A DNA stretch of 64,000 nucleotides from Bryobacteraceae bacterium (GTDB taxonomy: Bacteria; Acidobacteriota; Terriglobia; Bryobacterales; Bryobacteraceae): assembly GCA_029975915.1 (NCBI GenBank), contig JARKOC010000367.1, positions 46,001-110,000 on the forward strand, given 5' to 3'. The position numbers were made by a program, and so were the translations under genes. Position 1 is the stretch's first letter, and each line of letters begins with the position of its first letter. The notes beneath the pieces were generated by a model. The model was not told the origin of the DNA. It did no database searches and saw only the letters and a program-made list of their open reading frames with translations. This document shows, in pieces, positions 43,367 to 51,746 of the stretch.

Positions 43367-44773
43367 GTGAGGTGGGACAATAACACTGCCGTGGGCAAAC
43401 ACGTTTCCGCCATCGACACACATTCTGCAAGGATTCTGATCGCAGACGATCAAGAAGACATACTCACAGCTCTCCGGCTGCTATTGAAAGCCGAAGGGTT
43501 TGCCGTTGATCAAGCCAACTCTCCAGCCAGCGTGTTGTCCGCCCTCGATAAGCGGGAATATGATGTTCTCCTGATCGACTTGAACTATACGCGCGATACT
43601 ACTTCGGGTGACGAAGGCTTGGATCTGCTGGCGCGCGCCTTAGCGACCGATCCAATGCTGCCTGTGGTCGTGATGACAGCATGGGGCACAGTGGATCTTG
43701 CCGTGGAAGCTATGCGCCGTGGGGCTCGCGACTTCGTTCAGAAGCCTTGGGACAATGCCCGATTGCTGGCAACCATACGGACGCAGTGCAGTCTCGCGGC
43801 GGCTTTGCGTAAGGGCGCCCGGCTGGAAGCGCAGAACCGTCTGCTAACCGGCGACAAGCGTCCGGTGATGATCGCCGAGTCACCCGCGATGCAGCCTGTA
43901 CTGGCCATGATCGACCGAATTGGCCCGTCGGACGCCAATGTCCTCATCACTGGCGAGCCGGGGACAGGTAAGGAGGTAGTAGCCCGGACCTTGCATGCCA
44001 TCTCAAGCCGCTCGTCGCAGCCGATGGTGACGGTCAATATGGGAGGCCTCGCCGAAGGAGTCTTCGAAAGCGAACTTTTCGGGCATGTCAAAGGCGCATT
44101 CACGGATGCCAAGGCTGACCGCATTGGACGGTTCGAGCTAGCGGAGGGAGGCACGATCTTTCTGGATGAGATCGCCAACCTGCCTTTCGCACTGCAGGCC
44201 AAGCTGCTCCGGGTCCTTGAGACTGGGGAGATGGAGCGTGTGGGATCATCCAAGACCAGACGCGCCGATGTTCGCGTGCTCTCGGCGACCAACGCTAATC
44301 TTCATGCCGAGTCGGCAGAGGGCCGCTTCCGCCAGGATCTGCTCTACCGGCTAAATACTGTTGAGATTCACCTCCCGCCGCTGCGGGAGAGGAAAGAAGA
44401 CATCCCTCTGCTTGCCAGTGCTCACCTTTCGGCTATGGCGATGCGATACCGCCGACAACTCCGCGGCTTTGACCCGGCGGCGTTAAGATCGCTGGTGAAC
44501 CATCCATGGCCCGGAAACGTTCGCGAGTTGATGCACGTGGTGGAGCGGGCGGTTCTAATGGCACGGAGCGATCTAATCCAGCCGGCTGACCTAGCGCTTC
44601 GCGCCCCTTCAATGCCCCCCGGAAAGCTCGAAGACATGAGTCTGGAGGAGGTAGAGGAACTATTGATTCGCAAAGCCCTGGCCCGCCATGAAGGGAATGT
44701 GAGTCACGCCGCTGAAGCGCTGGGCTTGAGCCGAAGCGCCCTCTATAGGCGATTACAGCGATATCAGATATGA
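43367..44773 (+). CDS. NtrC-family sigma-54-dependent response regulator
   Basis: About 468 residues. The receiver domain (about 20-135) has phospho-acceptor Asp71 in LLIDLNY. The AAA+ domain (about 165-395) has Walker A GEPGTGKE, Walker B GGTIFLDEIANLP and an altered sigma-54 loop, GAFTDA (243-248) in place of GAFTGA. A C-terminal Fis-type helix-turn-helix reads EGNVSHAAEALGLSRSALYRRLQRY. The start is uncertain: GTG 43367 or GTG 43391. The stop overlaps the start of the kinase gene (ATGA). It probably activates the -24/-12 promoter found upstream of the HlyD gene. Confidence 0.92.
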   Translation: MRWDNNTAVGKHVSAIDTHSARILIADDQEDILTALRLLLKAEGFAVDQANSPASVLSALDKREYDVLLIDLNYTRDTTSGDEGLDLLARALATDPMLPVVVMTAWGTVDLAVEAMRRGARDFVQKPWDNARLLATIRTQCSLAAALRKGARLEAQNRLLTGDKRPVMIAESPAMQPVLAMIDRIGPSDANVLITGEPGTGKEVVARTLHAISSRSSQPMVTVNMGGLAEGVFESELFGHVKGAFTDAKADRIGRFELAEGGTIFLDEIANLPFALQAKLLRVLETGEMERVGSSKTRRADVRVLSATNANLHAESAEGRFRQDLLYRLNTVEIHLPPLRERKEDIPLLASAHLSAMAMRYRRQLRGFDPAALRSLVNHPWPGNVRELMHVVERAVLMARSDLIQPADLALRAPSMPPGKLEDMSLEEVEELLIRKALARHEGNVSHAAEALGLSRSALYRRLQRYQI

Positions 44774-46107
44774 AACCGGGCCGGGCAGCTCTGCGATGGT
44801 TTAACGCGCACGAGAACCGGATCTGGGTGTTCTGTCTACTAGCTGGGGCACCAGCCCTTACGGGCGCTCTTTATTTGCTATGGGCTGGAGGATACGAGCC
44901 TAAAGTCCGCTGGACAGCTGGAGCCTCAATTGTCCTTTGCTGGTGGGCGCTCGCGTGGGCAGTGAGGCAAAGGGTGATCTCACCACTCAGGACATTGTCA
45001 AATCTGCTCGAAGCAATGCGAGAGGGTGATTACTCGATTCGGGGGCGAGGCGGGGACCAGGACAGCGCTTTGGGCGAGGTCATGATCCAAGCCAATGCGA
45101 TCGCAACGACGATGCGCAACCAGCGCCTCGGCGCGGTCGAAGCGACAGCCCTCCTGACGAAGGTGATGGAGGAAATTGACGTAGCATTGTTCACCTTCGA
45201 CGGAGCAGGCAAGTTGAAACTGGTCAACAGAGCTGGGGCTCGGCTTCTGGCCAAAGAGGCGAATGATTTGCTTGGACGCGACGCGGACGGCCTGGGCTTG
45301 GCCTCCTTCATTGGAGAAAAGGATGTCAGGACGCTGTCCCACTGCTTCCCCGGGGCATCAGGCCGTTGGGGCATCCGTCGAAGAACCTTTCGAGAAAGTG
45401 GCCTGCCTCACACTCTGCTGGTTATTTCCGACCTGACCCGGGCGCTGAGGGAGGAAGAGTCGCAGGCATGGCAACGCCTCGTGAGGGTCCTTGGACACGA
45501 GTTGAACAATTCTCTGACCCCCATAAAGTCACTCGCCGGGAGCTTAAGGAGGATGGCGCAACAGGGAGATGCCGCCACCGGGGACAGGGAAGACATGTTG
45601 GCCGGCCTGGCGATCATCGAATCGCGCTCCGATGCGCTTGGCCGCTTTGTGGGCGCTTACTCCCGGCTCGCAAAGCTGCCTCGTCCGCGTTTTGAGGCGA
45701 CTGATGTGGAGGCGATCGTACGCCGCGCAGCAGCACTCGAACGCCGACTAGAGGTGCTGGTAACTCCCGGGCCGCGAGCTGTTATCCAGGCCGATGCTGA
45801 TCAGATTGAGCAGGTGATGATCAACCTGATTAAGAACGCGGTCGATGCAACCCTCCCAATCCATGGCAAAGTCGAGGCGGCTTGGGATGTGGAGCCGGGC
45901 AAAGTGCGAATTACAGTCACTGATTCTGGTCCTGGCGTCGCAAACACAAGCAACCTCTTTGTCCCGTTTTTCACTACAAAGCCAGGTGGCTCAGGCATCG
46001 GCCTCGTTCTCTCACGACAGATCGCCGAAGCCCACGGGGGGTCTCTCACGCTCACCAACCTCGAAGGTGGTCAAGGCTGCAGAGCGACGCTGACTTTGCC
46101 GTTCTGA
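44770..46107 (+). CDS. NtrY-like membrane sensor histidine kinase
   Basis: 445 residues. Two membrane segments (about 20-38 and 50-68), a HAMP-like stretch (RTLSNLLEAMREGDYSIRGRG) and a PAS-like region (about 135-220; EEIDVALFTFDGAGKLKLVNRAGARLL) precede the kinase core. The phospho-acceptor His is in VRVLGHELNNSLTPIKSL; N-box MINLIKNAVDA, G1 DSGPGV and G2 GSGIGLVLSRQIAEAHGG follow. The periplasmic loop between the membrane segments is very short (about 10 residues), so sensing may be within the membrane or through partner proteins such as the transporter. It overlaps the regulator gene by four bases. Confidence 0.92.
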   Translation: MKPGRAALRWFNAHENRIWVFCLLAGAPALTGALYLLWAGGYEPKVRWTAGASIVLCWWALAWAVRQRVISPLRTLSNLLEAMREGDYSIRGRGGDQDSALGEVMIQANAIATTMRNQRLGAVEATALLTKVMEEIDVALFTFDGAGKLKLVNRAGARLLAKEANDLLGRDADGLGLASFIGEKDVRTLSHCFPGASGRWGIRRRTFRESGLPHTLLVISDLTRALREEESQAWQRLVRVLGHELNNSLTPIKSLAGSLRRMAQQGDAATGDREDMLAGLAIIESRSDALGRFVGAYSRLAKLPRPRFEATDVEAIVRRAAALERRLEVLVTPGPRAVIQADADQIEQVMINLIKNAVDATLPIHGKVEAAWDVEPGKVRITVTDSGPGVANTSNLFVPFFTTKPGGSGIGLVLSRQIAEAHGGSLTLTNLEGGQGCRATLTLPF

Positions 46108-46177
46108 GACGCGCCGTTTACAGTTGTTGCGTTTCCAAGGTAGTTGAGTATAGGATGTTGATTTCTGGCATTCTCCC

Positions 46178-48580
46178 GTGTTTTTCAGAGATATTCAAGA
46201 TGCGATGCGGCTTATGGGGCGAAGGCCGCTCTTCACGTTTTCGGTGGCGGCGATTTTGGCGATCGGCATCGGGACGAATGCTTCGATTTTTAGCCTCGTC
46301 AATCACGTCCTGTTCAAGCCTCTCCCTTACCCTGAGTCTGACCGCCTCTTGAATGTATGGAGATCCAGTCCTGAGCGCAGGATGCAGCAGGCGCATTTTT
46401 CAGCGCCGGAGTACCGGGACTTCGTCACCAGGATCAGGTCCTTTTCCCATCTGGCGGCGTACCGCAACTACGCTGCGAGCTGGACTGGGGAGGGTCCGCC
46501 GCTGCGAGTCATGACACAACTGGTCACGACGAACTACCTCACCATGCTCGGCAAACGCCCGTTTGCAGGCAGAGACTTTCGAAGTGAAGAAGGCGTCTTC
46601 GGCCGTGGCGCTGTGGTTGTCCTCTCGGAGGGCTTCTGGCGAACCCGTTTGGGTGGAGCCAGCGTGGTTGGGAAGACGATGATACTCGACAAGGAGCCGC
46701 ATGAGATCATCGGTGTCGTTGCCGAGTTGCCGGGTGAACCACGGGCCCCGGACATGTATATTCCAGCTGCGTTTTCGCCGCAGGAACTGGCCACCAGAGA
46801 TGCGCGATACCTCAGCGTCACCGGAAGGCTGGCCCCTGGAGTTTCCCATGAGAGTGCGCAAGCCGAGTTGGATGCACTTGCCGTCGCTCTGGGAGCAGAG
46901 AATCCTAAAACTGACGGGGGTTGGACAGTATTTCTCAGACCAATGCATGAGGACCTCACCGGTCCGTTCCGTCAGCCGCTCCTTGTACTCTTTGCAGCCG
47001 TAGGTCTGCTCTTCCTGATCGCTTGCATCAACCTGATCAACCTGATCCTCGTGCGCTTCGGCGGCAGGCGGAAGGAATTCGCAATAAGGGCGGCCCTTGG
47101 GGCGAATCCCTGGCGTATCTTCCGTCAGTCGATCATTGAGAACATGGCGGTTTCCATCGTTGGGGGCTTGGCCGGAGTTGTGGCCGGGCGTTGGGCGTTC
47201 GACCTAATCAAGGATTGGTCTTTGTTGTCGCTGCCGAGGCTGCGGACCGCTGAGTTCGATGTTGCCGCGCTGACGTTTGCGATCCTGTTGGCCCTGTGCG
47301 CGGGTTTGGTGTTCGGGTGCCTTCCCTCATGGAGGAGCGTTCACTTGAACCTAGCCGATTCGCTACGGGAAGAGGCGCGTGGCGGTACCACGGATGCGAG
47401 GTGGGCAGCATCAAGGTCCATTCTCGTCATATCGGAGGTGGCGCTGTCCGCAATTCTATTGGTAGCTGCCGGGCTGCTCGTGAGGACCATCAACGGGCTG
47501 ACTGCCATCGATCCTGGCTTCGATCCGGCGGGGGTGATCACATGCCGCGCCACGCTGGCTGACGCCAAGTATTCAACTCCTGAACTCCGAGCCGCTTATG
47601 TGCGCAACGTCATCGCAAAGCTCGAAACGATCCCGGGTGTCAGCGCCGCCGGGCTTTCCACCGCACTTCCGTTCATGCAGGTGAACTGGCTCGCCCAGTT
47701 TTCGATCGAGGGAAGGCCCGATTTGGACGGTCAAAAACTCAGTGCCACCTACAACGCCATCACTCCGGGCTATTTCGATGCCTTGCGCATCCCGGTTCTG
47801 AAAGGCAGGAAGTTCTCCCAGAACGACGATTTGACGGCGCCGCCGGTAGTGATCGTCAGCAAGGCCATGGAACGCGTTTGGTTTGGCGGGAGAGACGCCG
47901 TCGGACAGTACCTCCGGATGAAAGTCGCCAACCATGAGTTCCGCGCCGAGGTGGTGGGTGTTGCGGCCGATGTCAAACACCTGCAACTGGACGAAGAGCC
48001 GCGAGTAGCGATTTACCAGCCGCACGCGCAGTTGCCATGGCCGTTTTTGGCCTTCGCCATTCGCTCAAGTGCGTCTGCTGAGGCGACGATGAATGCGGTC
48101 CGGCGGATGTTCTATGAGGCCGATGCCGAAACGCCCATTGACCGCCTACAGCCTCTCGGCGCGCTCCTCGACACCTATCTCGCGCAGAAGCGGCTTGCCA
48201 TGACTCTGCTGAGTTTATTCGCAACACTGGCGCTACTACTATCGGCGGTTGGATTGTACGGCGTGCTATCGGCCTCCGTCTCGCAACGGATGCGCGAGTT
48301 TGGCATCAGATCCGCGCTGGGAGCCACCCGCTCTGATCTGGTGCGACTGGTTCTGAGGGAAGGACTGATCTTGTCGATGATTGGCATGGCGATAGGATTG
48401 GCCTGCTCGCCACTGGCGACACGCACGATGAAGACGATGCTCTATGGAGTGGAGCCGCTGGATACAGGTACTCTTCTGACAGTTGCGGCCATCCTCCTGC
48501 TGATCACCGTGGCGGCAGTGCTGGTCCCCGCACTCAGGGCCGCGAGAGTTGATCCCGTCGAGGCCCTGCGCGATTCCTGA
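46178..48580 (+). CDS. ADOP/MacB-like ABC transporter permease
   Basis: 800 residues of the ADOP type common in Acidobacteriota. The N-terminus (RDIQDAMRLMGRRPLFTFSVAAILAIGIGTNASIFSLVNHVLFKPLPY) is diagnostic. A first MacB periplasmic domain (about 50-240) is followed by FtsX core segments (about 265-400), a second periplasmic domain (about 430-660) and a final FtsX core (about 690-790; ALLLSAVGLYGVLSASVSQRMREFGIRSALGATRSDLVRLVL). There is no ATPase domain, so the MacB-type ATPase at 42.4 kb is the likely partner. A GTG start at 46178 gives the typical N-terminus. It follows the kinase gene by 70 bp, so it may belong to the same operon or have its own promoter. Confidence 0.93.
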   Translation: MFFRDIQDAMRLMGRRPLFTFSVAAILAIGIGTNASIFSLVNHVLFKPLPYPESDRLLNVWRSSPERRMQQAHFSAPEYRDFVTRIRSFSHLAAYRNYAASWTGEGPPLRVMTQLVTTNYLTMLGKRPFAGRDFRSEEGVFGRGAVVVLSEGFWRTRLGGASVVGKTMILDKEPHEIIGVVAELPGEPRAPDMYIPAAFSPQELATRDARYLSVTGRLAPGVSHESAQAELDALAVALGAENPKTDGGWTVFLRPMHEDLTGPFRQPLLVLFAAVGLLFLIACINLINLILVRFGGRRKEFAIRAALGANPWRIFRQSIIENMAVSIVGGLAGVVAGRWAFDLIKDWSLLSLPRLRTAEFDVAALTFAILLALCAGLVFGCLPSWRSVHLNLADSLREEARGGTTDARWAASRSILVISEVALSAILLVAAGLLVRTINGLTAIDPGFDPAGVITCRATLADAKYSTPELRAAYVRNVIAKLETIPGVSAAGLSTALPFMQVNWLAQFSIEGRPDLDGQKLSATYNAITPGYFDALRIPVLKGRKFSQNDDLTAPPVVIVSKAMERVWFGGRDAVGQYLRMKVANHEFRAEVVGVAADVKHLQLDEEPRVAIYQPHAQLPWPFLAFAIRSSASAEATMNAVRRMFYEADAETPIDRLQPLGALLDTYLAQKRLAMTLLSLFATLALLLSAVGLYGVLSASVSQRMREFGIRSALGATRSDLVRLVLREGLILSMIGMAIGLACSPLATRTMKTMLYGVEPLDTGTLLTVAAILLLITVAAVLVPALRAARVDPVEALRDS

Positions 48581-48598
48581 AAACAAGGGCGTGTGCTT

Positions 48599-49759
48599 TC
48601 AAGCCTTCAGAGGGGGCACGTTCACCCAAGCCTTTTTTGCCCAGGATTCCAGCCCAAGTTCGGCCAGTTGAACGCCCTTGGCTCCCTCAAGCAGGGTCCA
48701 TTGGAATGGAGTGTCCTTCACGACATGAAGGAGGAACAACTCCCATTCACGTTTGAACGCGTTGTCGTAGTTCTCCTGGTTCGGCATCTTCTGCCAGCTG
48801 TCGAAGTAGTTCAGCGGGCTGTCGACGTCCGGATTCCAGACTGGCTTCGGCGTGCCGCCGTATGGCTGAATCCAGCAGTGCCGCAATCCGGCGACCGCTG
48901 AGCCGCGCGTGCCGTCCACCTGAACCGTTAGCAAGTCATCGCGGCGCACGCGGACACACCACGAAGAGTTGAAGTGGGCAATGACGCCGCCTTCAAGCTG
49001 GAAAGTGGCATAGGCGGAATCATCCGCCGTGCAGTCATACGCTTGCCCCGACTCGTTCCACCGTCTCTTAATGTGAGTCGCGCCAAGGCAACTCACTGCT
49101 TCCACATTGCCGAACAGATTGTCGAGAACATAGCGCCAGTGGCAAAGCATGTCGAGGATGATGCCGCCGCCGTCAGCCTTGCGGTAGTTCCAACTCGGCC
49201 GCTGCGGGGTGACGGAATCGCCTTCGAAGACCCAGTAGCCGAACTCACCTCGAACTGAGATGATCTCGCCAAAGAAACCGGTTTCTTTCAGCAGCTTCAG
49301 TTTCAGCATTCCAGGCAGCCACAGCTTGTCCTGCACCACGCCATGCTTGACGCCTGCTTTCTTTGCCCTCTCATAGAGAGCAAGCGCCCCGGCGAGCGAG
49401 TCCGACGTCGGCTTTTCGCAATACACATGCTTGCCTGCGTCGATTGCCCGTGACGTGTCCGGAACACGGCGGTCGGTTGTCTGCGAATCGAAATAGATCT
49501 GGTACTTCGGGTCTGCCAGCACCTCGCCGAGGTCAGTCGTGTACGGCACTCCGCCCGCCTGTGCCGATAGCGCCGCAAGTTTCACCACGTTGCGCCCGAC
49601 CAGCACCGGCTCGGGCATGATGAACTCAGTCGGGCTCACCTTCACCCCGCCCTGCTGCCGGATCGCGACGATGGACCGCATCAGATGCTGGTTGGTCCCC
49701 ATTCGTCCGGTGACGCCATTCATGATGACGCCGATCTTGTGAATTGTCGCTTCGCTCAT
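48599..49759 (-). CDS. Gfo/Idh/MocA-type sugar dehydrogenase or oxidoreductase
   Basis: 386 residues. The N-terminal Rossmann half has [17 protein letters not shown]; the conserved EKP of the family is in [10 protein letters not shown], near residue 120. The C-terminal half ([12 protein letters not shown] ... [21 protein letters not shown]) carries the usual substrate-binding DMxxHWRY-type segment. It probably oxidises a sugar or sugar acid with NAD(P). The ATG at 49759 has GAGGAG seven bases upstream. The cupin gene begins at 50213 on the same strand and ends four bp upstream, with the MFS transporter gene before it, forming a catabolic operon. It is convergent with the ADOP permease gene (18 bp). 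Confidence 0.9.
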   Translation of the reverse strand: MSEATIHKIGVIMNGVTGRMGTNQHLMRSIVAIRQQGGVKVSPTEFIMPEPVLVGRNVVKLAALSAQAGGVPYTTDLGEVLADPKYQIYFDSQTTDRRVPDTSRAIDAGKHVYCEKPTSDSLAGALALYERAKKAGVKHGVVQDKLWLPGMLKLKLLKETGFFGEIISVRGEFGYWVFEGDSVTPQRPSWNYRKADGGGIILDMLCHWRYVLDNLFGNVEAVSCLGATHIKRRWNESGQAYDCTADDSAYATFQLEGGVIAHFNSSWCVRVRRDDLLTVQVDGTRGSAVAGLRHCWIQPYGGTPKPVWNPDVDSPLNYFDSWQKMPNQENYDNAFKREWELFLLHVVKDTPFQWTLLEGAKGVQLAELGLESWAKKAWVNVPPLKA

Positions 49760-49763
49760 GAAT

Positions 49764-50213
49764 TTACTCCTCGGGCTTCTTTGTACACTGCGGCTGCGCG
49801 CCTTCAGGTAACGGAGGCGCCTCGACGCCCGCCTTTGGCAGCGTGCCCGAAAGCTCCTGCCTCCAGTGCGCCACATCCCCTGCGGGACCGTAGCAGTACA
49901 TCATCCTCGCAGGCGTGTCTCCGATGTTGGTCAACTGGTGGAAGACTCCTGGAGGGATATAGGCAGCCTGGCCTGTTTTGACAATCTGCCGCTCCTCTCC
50001 CAGGCACATCTCGCAGGTTCCCTCGATGATGATGTAGACCTCTTCCTGCTCCTGGTTATGCCACGGCACCTGGCCGCCATTCGGCTCCAGCGTGACATTG
50101 CCGATGGCGAAGTTCTTGCACTGGATCGGGGACATCCCGCCCACCAGGTTCTGGGTCCGCCTCCGCGCCGGATAGACCCGTCCGGCGATCTCGTTCAGGT
50201 CAGCAATGATCAT
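49764..50213 (-). CDS. Cupin-domain protein
   Basis: 149 residues. A single cupin barrel has the two metal-binding motifs: [22 protein letters not shown] (His and Glu ligands) and [13 protein letters not shown] (distal His). Such small cupins can be isomerases, dioxygenases or ligand-binding proteins. It lies between the MFS gene and the Gfo/Idh gene, with a four-bp gap to the latter. A role in uptake-linked sugar or organic-acid conversion is likely from context but the reaction is not assignable. The Cys-rich tail ([10 protein letters not shown]) is unusual. Confidence 0.88.
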   Translation of the reverse strand: MIIADLNEIAGRVYPARRRTQNLVGGMSPIQCKNFAIGNVTLEPNGGQVPWHNQEQEEVYIIIEGTCEMCLGEERQIVKTGQAAYIPPGVFHQLTNIGDTPARMMYCYGPAGDVAHWRQELSGTLPKAGVEAPPLPEGAQPQCTKKPEE

Positions 50214-50259
50214 TTCAAGCCTCCATCCAGTATCATCCCCGAACTCATGTGCCGCGGTT

Positions 50260-51480
50260 TTAAGCGTCTTTCCGCTTGGGCAAGAGCATAATTGCCACCG
50301 CGCCGAGCAATGCCACGGCGAGCACTACCGACATAGCCGCGTTATAGTTCGTCAACTCTCGCCGCAGCACCGAAACGAAATACGGGAACCAAGTCTGGCC
50401 GATCGTATTCACCGGCAGGATCACCGCCATGGCTCGCGCCAGCGAGTTCACTCCGAACTGATCTGCCGCCATGAGCGGGATCATCATGTAATCCGCACCC
50501 ATGCCGAAGCCGAACAGGATCGCGAACGCGTACAGGTAGAATGTCGATTCCGGATTCACGTTCAGCAACAGGGGAATTGTGATGGCGGTGATGAAGTAAG
50601 ACGTGAACATCACCCATTTCTTCGGGAACTTGTCGGCGAAGTATCCGATCGACAGCCGCCCGCCAATCGACGACCACAAGATCAGAATCGACGCCGTCCG
50701 CCACGCGCCATCCACTTGCGCGCCTTTTGCGAAACCTTCATCGAGGAAGACGAACTTCATATGGAAATTCACGGCGCCGATAGATCCGATCGAGCATAGA
50801 CTGCCGATCAGCAGAAGCCAGAACGAATAGCTGCGGCTCAGTTCTTTGAATGTCTTCGACACCACCTTGGTCTCGGCTGGCGGCGTGTCGTCGCCGTCCG
50901 GATTCTGGCCGATGTCGGAGGGTTTGTCTTTCAAAACGAACATTGCCAGCGGCCAGGCCAAAAACATCATGAAGCCCAGGATCACAAGCGCCGTTTGGAA
51001 TCCAAACGCCTCAGTGAGTGGCTTCACAATGTAAGACCCCAACGAGCCGATCAATCCCACCCCGACATAGACAATCCCCATCGCCTTGCCACGGTTCCTC
51101 CTGAACCAATGCGAGACGATAATCTGGTGCGGCGGCGGTCCCGAGAAAAAGTAGCCAATGGTATACAGGACCCACAACCCGTAATAGATCCAGAGCGCGC
51201 CCGACATCTTCCCAAAGCCCGCAAGCGCCAGAAAAGTCAGGCCCGTGCCGGCGATGATCAGCTTGCGCGGACTGAACCGCGCGATGAAGATGGGGCCGAC
51301 CCAAATGGCTAGCAATGCCGCCAGCGGGAAGCCCAGGGTGATATCCTCGCGCGTCCAGTTGAACTCACGTTGGAAGTAGTCGTAGAAGAAGCTGATGTTG
51401 TAGTACGGCAGTCCGGTGGACAGGCCGAACGTGATCACAGAAGCGAACACAATCCACCAGCCGTAAAATGTCTTCTTCAT
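50260..51480 (-). CDS. MFS transporter (oxalate/formate antiporter-like group)
   Basis: 406 residues with about 12 membrane segments. The N-terminus (TFYGWWIVFASVITFGLSTGLPYYNISFFYDYFQREFNWTREDITLGF) and the loop PPPHQIIVSHWFRRNRGKAMGIVYVGVGLIGSLG match the OFA/monocarboxylate-type MFS group. The central loop (KDKPSDIGQNPDGDDTPPAE) separates two six-helix halves. It should import a small organic acid or sugar acid. The following genes on the strand encode a cupin and a Gfo/Idh dehydrogenase, and the divergent neighbour is a TonB-dependent receptor, so the set reads as a catabolic uptake block. Confidence 0.9.
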   Translation of the reverse strand: MKKTFYGWWIVFASVITFGLSTGLPYYNISFFYDYFQREFNWTREDITLGFPLAALLAIWVGPIFIARFSPRKLIIAGTGLTFLALAGFGKMSGALWIYYGLWVLYTIGYFFSGPPPHQIIVSHWFRRNRGKAMGIVYVGVGLIGSLGSYIVKPLTEAFGFQTALVILGFMMFLAWPLAMFVLKDKPSDIGQNPDGDDTPPAETKVVSKTFKELSRSYSFWLLLIGSLCSIGSIGAVNFHMKFVFLDEGFAKGAQVDGAWRTASILILWSSIGGRLSIGYFADKFPKKWVMFTSYFITAITIPLLLNVNPESTFYLYAFAILFGFGMGADYMMIPLMAADQFGVNSLARAMAVILPVNTIGQTWFPYFVSVLRRELTNYNAAMSVVLAVALLGAVAIMLLPKRKDA

Positions 51481-51675
51481 GCGGGGATGGCTCCTGTCAG
51501 CGTGGAATAAGCGACCTTTATATCACAGACACCACCTAAGGCAGGCATCGAGAGGGTCACCCGGAGTAGAAAACCTCCACTTTGAGGCGTTTCGGGTGGA
51601 TGAATCTCAGTCCGGAACCATCCGAATCTGCCTGTAGAAACGCCCTTCGGCGGCTATCCCAGGGGCAAGAACTTC

Positions 51676-51704
51676 TTGACGTACCTTCACTAAGGTGATT
51701 AGAT
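51676..51704 (+). promoter_or_regulatory. Candidate promoter with inverted repeat for the TonB-dependent receptor
   Basis: TTGACG (51676-51681, five of six consensus) and TTAGAT (51699-51704, three of six) are 17 bases apart. Between them ACCTT-CACT-AAGGT (51683-51696) is a perfect inverted repeat, a possible operator. The divergent 266-bp region between the MFS and receptor genes holds no other gene. Confidence 0.35.
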
Positions 51705-51746
51705 TCTCTGTAGCCCAGTTTTCTGGGATTCCAGCTTTGGGAAAGT

